From assembly GCA_023411225.1 (NCBI GenBank), contig JAEYPA010000156.1:1-25941 (forward strand): 25,941 nt of DNA. Direction: 5' to 3'. Both the position numbers and the translations under genes were made by a program. Below, in pieces: positions 23,212 through 25,941 of the stretch. Source of the stretch: Bacillota bacterium (GTDB taxonomy: Bacteria; Bacillota; Clostridia; Lachnospirales; Lachnospiraceae). Under the pieces are notes generated by a model. That model was not told where the DNA came from. It made no database searches and saw only the letters and a program-made list of their open reading frames with translations. Positions within the stretch are counted from its first letter, which is position 1. Each line of letters starts with the position of its first letter.

Positions 23212-23240
23212 TTGTCAGAATATTTAAAGAATGTTAGAAT
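23212..23240 (+). promoter_or_regulatory. Sigma-A promoter of yebC
   Basis: TTGTCA (23212-23217), a 17-nt spacer and TAGAAT (23235-23240). The leader is about 45 nt. No terminator is visible after argR, so some read-through is possible. Confidence 0.6.
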
Positions 23241-23292
23241 ATATACCGTTTAGTGTGTATTCGTTAAGATAAACATAAAAAGGAGAATGAGT

Positions 23293-24039
23293 ATGTCAGG
23301 ACATTCCAAATTTGCTAATATTAAACATAAAAAAGAGAAGAATGATGCTACTAAGGGGAAAATATTTACTAGACTTGGCCGTGAAATAGCAGTTGCTGTA
23401 AAAGAGGGAGGGCCAGATCCTAACAATAACAGCAAACTTAAAGATATTATAGCGAAGGCAAAATCTAATAATATGCCTAATGATACCATTGATCGTAGTA
23501 TCAAAAAAGCAGCTGGAGATGCAAATGCTGCTAACTATGAAGTAGTAACTTACGAAGGATATGGACCAAGCGGTATAGCTGTAATTGTTGAAACTCTTAC
23601 AGATAATAAGAACCGAACTGCTTCCAATGTTCGTAATGCATTTACGAAAGGAAATGGTAATGTTGGTACTCCGGGTTGCGTTTCCTATATGTTTGAGAGA
23701 AAAGGACAGATTATCGTGGCCAAAGAAGACTGCAAAATGGAAGCCGATGATCTCATGATGATAGCTCTCGATGCTGGTGCAGAAGACTTCGCGGAGGAAG
23801 AGGATAGCTTCGAAATCCTAACTGATCCGGATATGTTCTCTGAAATCAGAGAGAAGTTGGAGAACGAAAACATTCCTATGGCACAGGCGGAAGTTACTAT
23901 GATACCTTCTACTTGGGTGGATTTAACAGACGAGAAGGATATAAAGTTTTTTAGAAAAACTCTTGACCTTCTGGATGATGACGACGATGTTCAGAACGTA
24001 TGGCACAACTGGGATGAACCAGAAGAAGACGAAGAATAG
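23293..24039 (+). CDS. yebC: YebC/PmpR-family regulatory protein
   Basis: A widespread DNA-binding or translation-associated protein of 248 residues. It starts MSGHSKFANIKHKKEK, the family opening, and contains the conserved TLTDNKNRTASNVRNAFTKG and MFERKGQI blocks. Recent work on homologs links the family to ribosome function at proline stretches, an interesting partner to EF-P in this window, although that link is inference here. The C-terminus is very acidic (DDDDD, then EEDEE). The frame is open from ATG 23287, but AGGAG at 23281-23285 sets the start at 23293, seven nt downstream. It stands alone between its own promoter and a strong terminator. Confidence 0.94.
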   Translation: MSGHSKFANIKHKKEKNDATKGKIFTRLGREIAVAVKEGGPDPNNNSKLKDIIAKAKSNNMPNDTIDRSIKKAAGDANAANYEVVTYEGYGPSGIAVIVETLTDNKNRTASNVRNAFTKGNGNVGTPGCVSYMFERKGQIIVAKEDCKMEADDLMMIALDAGAEDFAEEEDSFEILTDPDMFSEIREKLENENIPMAQAEVTMIPSTWVDLTDEKDIKFFRKTLDLLDDDDDVQNVWHNWDEPEEDEE

Positions 24040-24062
24040 TAATATCACAATATGAATCCTTC

Positions 24063-24124
24063 AGACACACTTTTCAGTATGTATATCATCGATGATAGCA
24101 TAACAGAAAGTGTGTCTTTTTATT
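24063..24124 (+). terminator. Rho-independent terminator of yebC with inner palindrome
   Basis: AGACACACTTT (24063-24073) pairs perfectly with AAAGTGTGTCT (24107-24117), followed by TTTTATT. The 33-nt loop contains the 14-bp perfect palindrome TATCATCGATGATA (24084-24097). Confidence 0.8.
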
Positions 24125-24160
24125 AGTTGTGACAATTGGAAGAAATAAATAATAATTAAT

Positions 24161-24189
24161 TTGCTATAACTGCAACATAGTATTACAAT
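24161..24189 (+). promoter_or_regulatory. Sigma-A promoter of the FMN oxidoreductase gene
   Basis: TTGCTA (24161-24166), a 17-nt spacer and TACAAT (24184-24189). The leader is about 17 nt, and AAAAGGAG lies inside it. Confidence 0.6.
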
Positions 24190-24212
24190 GTGTACTAAAA
24201 GGAGTGAATTAT

Positions 24213-24770
24213 ATGCAAATTTTAGTACTTACTGGTAGTCCACATAAAGAAGGAACCTCTAATTATCTTGCGGAAGAATTTATAAGAGGGGCAAGGGAGA
24301 GTGGAAATGATGTGATACATATTGACGTAGCACATAAAGATATTAAGGGATGTCAAGGTTGTAATTATTGTAGGTCACATAAAGATAACTGTTTTATGAA
24401 AGATGGGATGGATGAAATAAAGGAGACTATTTTAAAGGCAGATATGGTTGTCTTAGTTACGCCACTCTATTTCTTTGGTTTTAGCGCACAGATAAAAACG
24501 GCGATTGATCGGTTGTATGTCGTGAATCCAATATTACAAAGTCAAGATAAGTATATGATGTTATTTGCAACGTGTAATGATATGGAAGAATCAAAAGTTG
24601 AGCCTCTTATTTCTCATTACCACGCACTGATTAATAATTTTGGATGGAAAAATGCGGGAGTGGTAATAGCGCAGGGGTACAATGATAGAGAATCTATTCG
24701 ACATACGCAATATGGCAATAAAGTGTATAAGATTGGAAAGAGCTTAACTGATACATATACTCTGGGATGA
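24213..24770 (+). CDS. FMN-dependent NAD(P)H oxidoreductase / iron-sulfur flavoprotein-like
   Basis: A 185-residue flavodoxin-fold protein. Residues 8-17 (GSPHKEGTSN) form the FMN phosphate loop, and VTPLYFFGFSAQIKTAIDRL is the second FMN contact region typical of the NADPH-dependent FMN reductase family. A cysteine cluster follows the second strand: C47, C50, C53 and C60 in GCQGCNYCRSHKDNC. It resembles the cluster motif of archaeal-type iron-sulfur flavoproteins, where it binds a 4Fe-4S cluster; many bacterial relatives keep only part of it. Substrate is unknown. The frame is open from a GTG at 24204, which lies within the AGGAG; the ATG at 24213, eight nt after GGAG, is the start. It stands alone, and a shared hairpin ends it. 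Confidence 0.87.
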   Translation: MQILVLTGSPHKEGTSNYLAEEFIRGARESGNDVIHIDVAHKDIKGCQGCNYCRSHKDNCFMKDGMDEIKETILKADMVVLVTPLYFFGFSAQIKTAIDRLYVVNPILQSQDKYMMLFATCNDMEESKVEPLISHYHALINNFGWKNAGVVIAQGYNDRESIRHTQYGNKVYKIGKSLTDTYTLG

Positions 24771-24803
24771 ACCAAATGAGGAATAATTAAATAAATATTG
24801 CTT

Positions 24804-24861
24804 AGGCACACATATACTTTTACATGATTGGATGAAATCCATATAATTTATATGTGTGCCT
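24804..24861. terminator. Bidirectional terminator between the FMN oxidoreductase and esterase genes
   Basis: AGGCACACATATA (24804-24816) and TATATGTGTGCCT (24849-24861) pair perfectly over 13 bp, around a 32-nt loop. TTATTC follows on the plus strand. The last base of the esterase stop codon is part of the stem. Confidence 0.7.
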
Positions 24862-25808
24862 TATTCTCCGGCATAAAACTTAAGATAATTTTCAATATTG
24901 GATCCCCAATACTCACCATCATGCCCACCCTTATTCAAATGATACTGTATATCCACACCTTTTGGCTTGAGTAAGTTATATAGTTGTTCACAGCCCGCAT
25001 AAAATCCATAACTATCTGTATCGCCACAATCTAAGTATATCTTTAAGCTTGACAAATCTTTGTTTTTAGCTTCTATAAGAGGATCTCTTTCCGTTCTTAA
25101 TTCTTCTGTCGGATAGATAAATTCCATAACATTGTCGTTACTACCATCTAAGAAGATGGCTGGGCTATGCCCACCAACTTTACTAAACATATCTAAATGA
25201 GAAAAAGCCAAATGGATTGCTGCCCAGCCCCCCATAGACATTCCGCCAATATATCGTCCTTCTTTTGAGGCAATTGTGCGATAAGTGGAATCTATATAGG
25301 GAATAATCTCATTGCAGATATAATCCTCATAATTACCCGTTTCGAAATAGGAAGCTAGGATATGATTGGAATCTGAATCTGTCTGCGAATTTATTCCATA
25401 ACTATTTTCAATCATTGGTGCAACAATAATGAATGGATTAATCTCATTTTTTTGAATCATTGCATCTGCCTTTTGTTCCATTTCAAGTTCTGGAAACCAA
25501 GAATCCTCAGTCCCGGTATATCCATGCAAAATATAAAGAACAGGATATTTGTTCTTGGCACTATACCCAATAGGTAGATAAATATTTACACCTAAATCTT
25601 TATCTAGTATCTTACTTGAAAAGATAACTTTCTTATAGCGATTATTTTTTGCTTTTGCTTCAGTTATTTTAGGTGAGGTATTGGAATCTGACGTTTTATT
25701 TGCTTCTGATGATGGTGTAACCACATTATGATTACATCCACATATTGTAACAATGAGTATTGATACAAGGAATACTGCTGCAAAGAATCTAATTGTTTTT
25801 AAATTCAT
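24861..25808 (-). CDS. Secreted esterase-like lipoprotein (alpha/beta hydrolase, esterase D family)
   Basis: A 315-residue exported protein. The N-terminus has a signal peptide with a lipobox-like ICGC, so C25 is the probable lipid-modified residue. A Ser/Thr/Lys-rich linker (about 30-57) follows. The mature domain belongs to the esterase D/antigen 85 type (PF00756): YPVLYILHGYTG (88-99) supplies the oxyanion region, GMSMGG holds the nucleophile S191, CGDTD (261-265) the probable catalytic aspartate, and GGHDGEYW the histidine (H296). Relatives in plant-degrading clostridia are feruloyl and acetyl-xylan esterases, which would fit a role at the cell surface, but the substrate cannot be read here. 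GGAGTG lies six to seven nt before the ATG. There is no neighbouring carbohydrate operon in the window. Confidence 0.85.
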   Translation of the reverse strand: MNLKTIRFFAAVFLVSILIVTICGCNHNVVTPSSEANKTSDSNTSPKITEAKAKNNRYKKVIFSSKILDKDLGVNIYLPIGYSAKNKYPVLYILHGYTGTEDSWFPELEMEQKADAMIQKNEINPFIIVAPMIENSYGINSQTDSDSNHILASYFETGNYEDYICNEIIPYIDSTYRTIASKEGRYIGGMSMGGWAAIHLAFSHLDMFSKVGGHSPAIFLDGSNDNVMEFIYPTEELRTERDPLIEAKNKDLSSLKIYLDCGDTDSYGFYAGCEQLYNLLKPKGVDIQYHLNKGGHDGEYWGSNIENYLKFYAGE

Positions 25809-25941
25809 AGAATCACTCCAAATAGTTAATTACCAAATTAATACATATATTGTAGCATATTATAATCTTTTTTCATAATGATTAATTTGTTTGTTTTATG
25901 AAAAGTTCTTTGCAACACTATAATTTTAAGTTATTATGCGC
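25809..25941. other. Right-edge non-coding DNA upstream of the esterase gene
   Basis: AT-rich DNA with a TACAAT and a TATAAT on the minus strand (about 25850-25870), either of which could be the -10 of the esterase gene. No good -35 was found at 16-18 nt, so I do not call a promoter. No other gene is seen. Confidence 0.35.

Noticed and set aside
1..25941. CRISPR arrays, tRNA/rRNA genes, insertion sequences, phage genes, toxin-antitoxin or defence systems
   Set aside because: I searched by eye for regular repeats, transposase or integrase motifs and paired small genes and saw none. Nearly all the DNA is explained by conserved housekeeping and sporulation genes.

Overview
The window is low-GC, densely packed DNA with the gene set of an anaerobic, endospore-forming Firmicute of the class Clostridia. 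The complete spoIIIAA-AH set, EF-P with a PGKG tip, an Asp23 protein, the xseAB-ispA-dxs-tlyA-nadK-argR run and strong AGGAGG ribosome sites fit a member of the Lachnospiraceae (Lachnoclostridium-like). The family-level placement is inference. No tRNA, rRNA, CRISPR array, insertion sequence, prophage or riboswitch was recognised.

Layout. (1) 1-710, minus: the 5' two thirds of a DAHP synthase gene, with a very good sigma-A promoter at 817-845. (2) 1132-3216, plus: an EF-G-2-like translational GTPase with its own terminator. (3) 3393-4142, plus: an AraC-type regulator. (4) 4198-6471, minus: a membrane LTA-synthase-like phosphoglycerol transferase, divergent from (5) the plus-strand operon uppP-yqeG-aroK (6618-8546). 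(6) efp (8676-9233), convergent with (7) aroE on the minus strand (9328-10086). (8) The spoIIIAA-AB-AC-AD-AE-AF-AG-AH operon (10247-15601), preceded by a sigma-E-like promoter. (9) asp23 (15793-16182). (10) nusB-xseA-xseB-ispA-dxs-tlyA-nadK-argR (16306-23198), tightly packed with stop/start overlaps at xseA/xseB and nadK/argR. (11) yebC (23293-24039), then an FMN-dependent oxidoreductase (24213-24770). (12) 24861-25808, minus: a secreted esterase-like lipoprotein.

Functions group as follows. Shikimate pathway: DAHP synthase, AroK and AroE, in three separate transcription units. Envelope: UppP and the LTA-synthase-like protein, expressed from back-to-back promoters. Translation: EF-G-2-like, EF-P, TlyA and NusB. 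Sporulation: the channel that links mother cell and forespore. Isoprenoids: Dxs and IspA make precursors for the undecaprenyl carrier that UppP recycles.

Several starts were set by Shine-Dalgarno position rather than by the longest frame: DAHP synthase (710), spoIIIAD (11957), asp23 (15793), argR (22740), yebC (23293) and the FMN oxidoreductase (24213).

The order follows the Bacillus subtilis efp-spoIIIA-yqhY-nusB-xseAB-ispA-dxs-tlyA-argR cluster, as I know it from general knowledge. It lacks accBC, folD and recN, adds nadK, and carries aroE inverted between efp and spoIIIA. I see no clearly novel system. The observations worth a second look concern a GTPase with altered G motifs, leader structures, promoter arrangements and synteny breaks.
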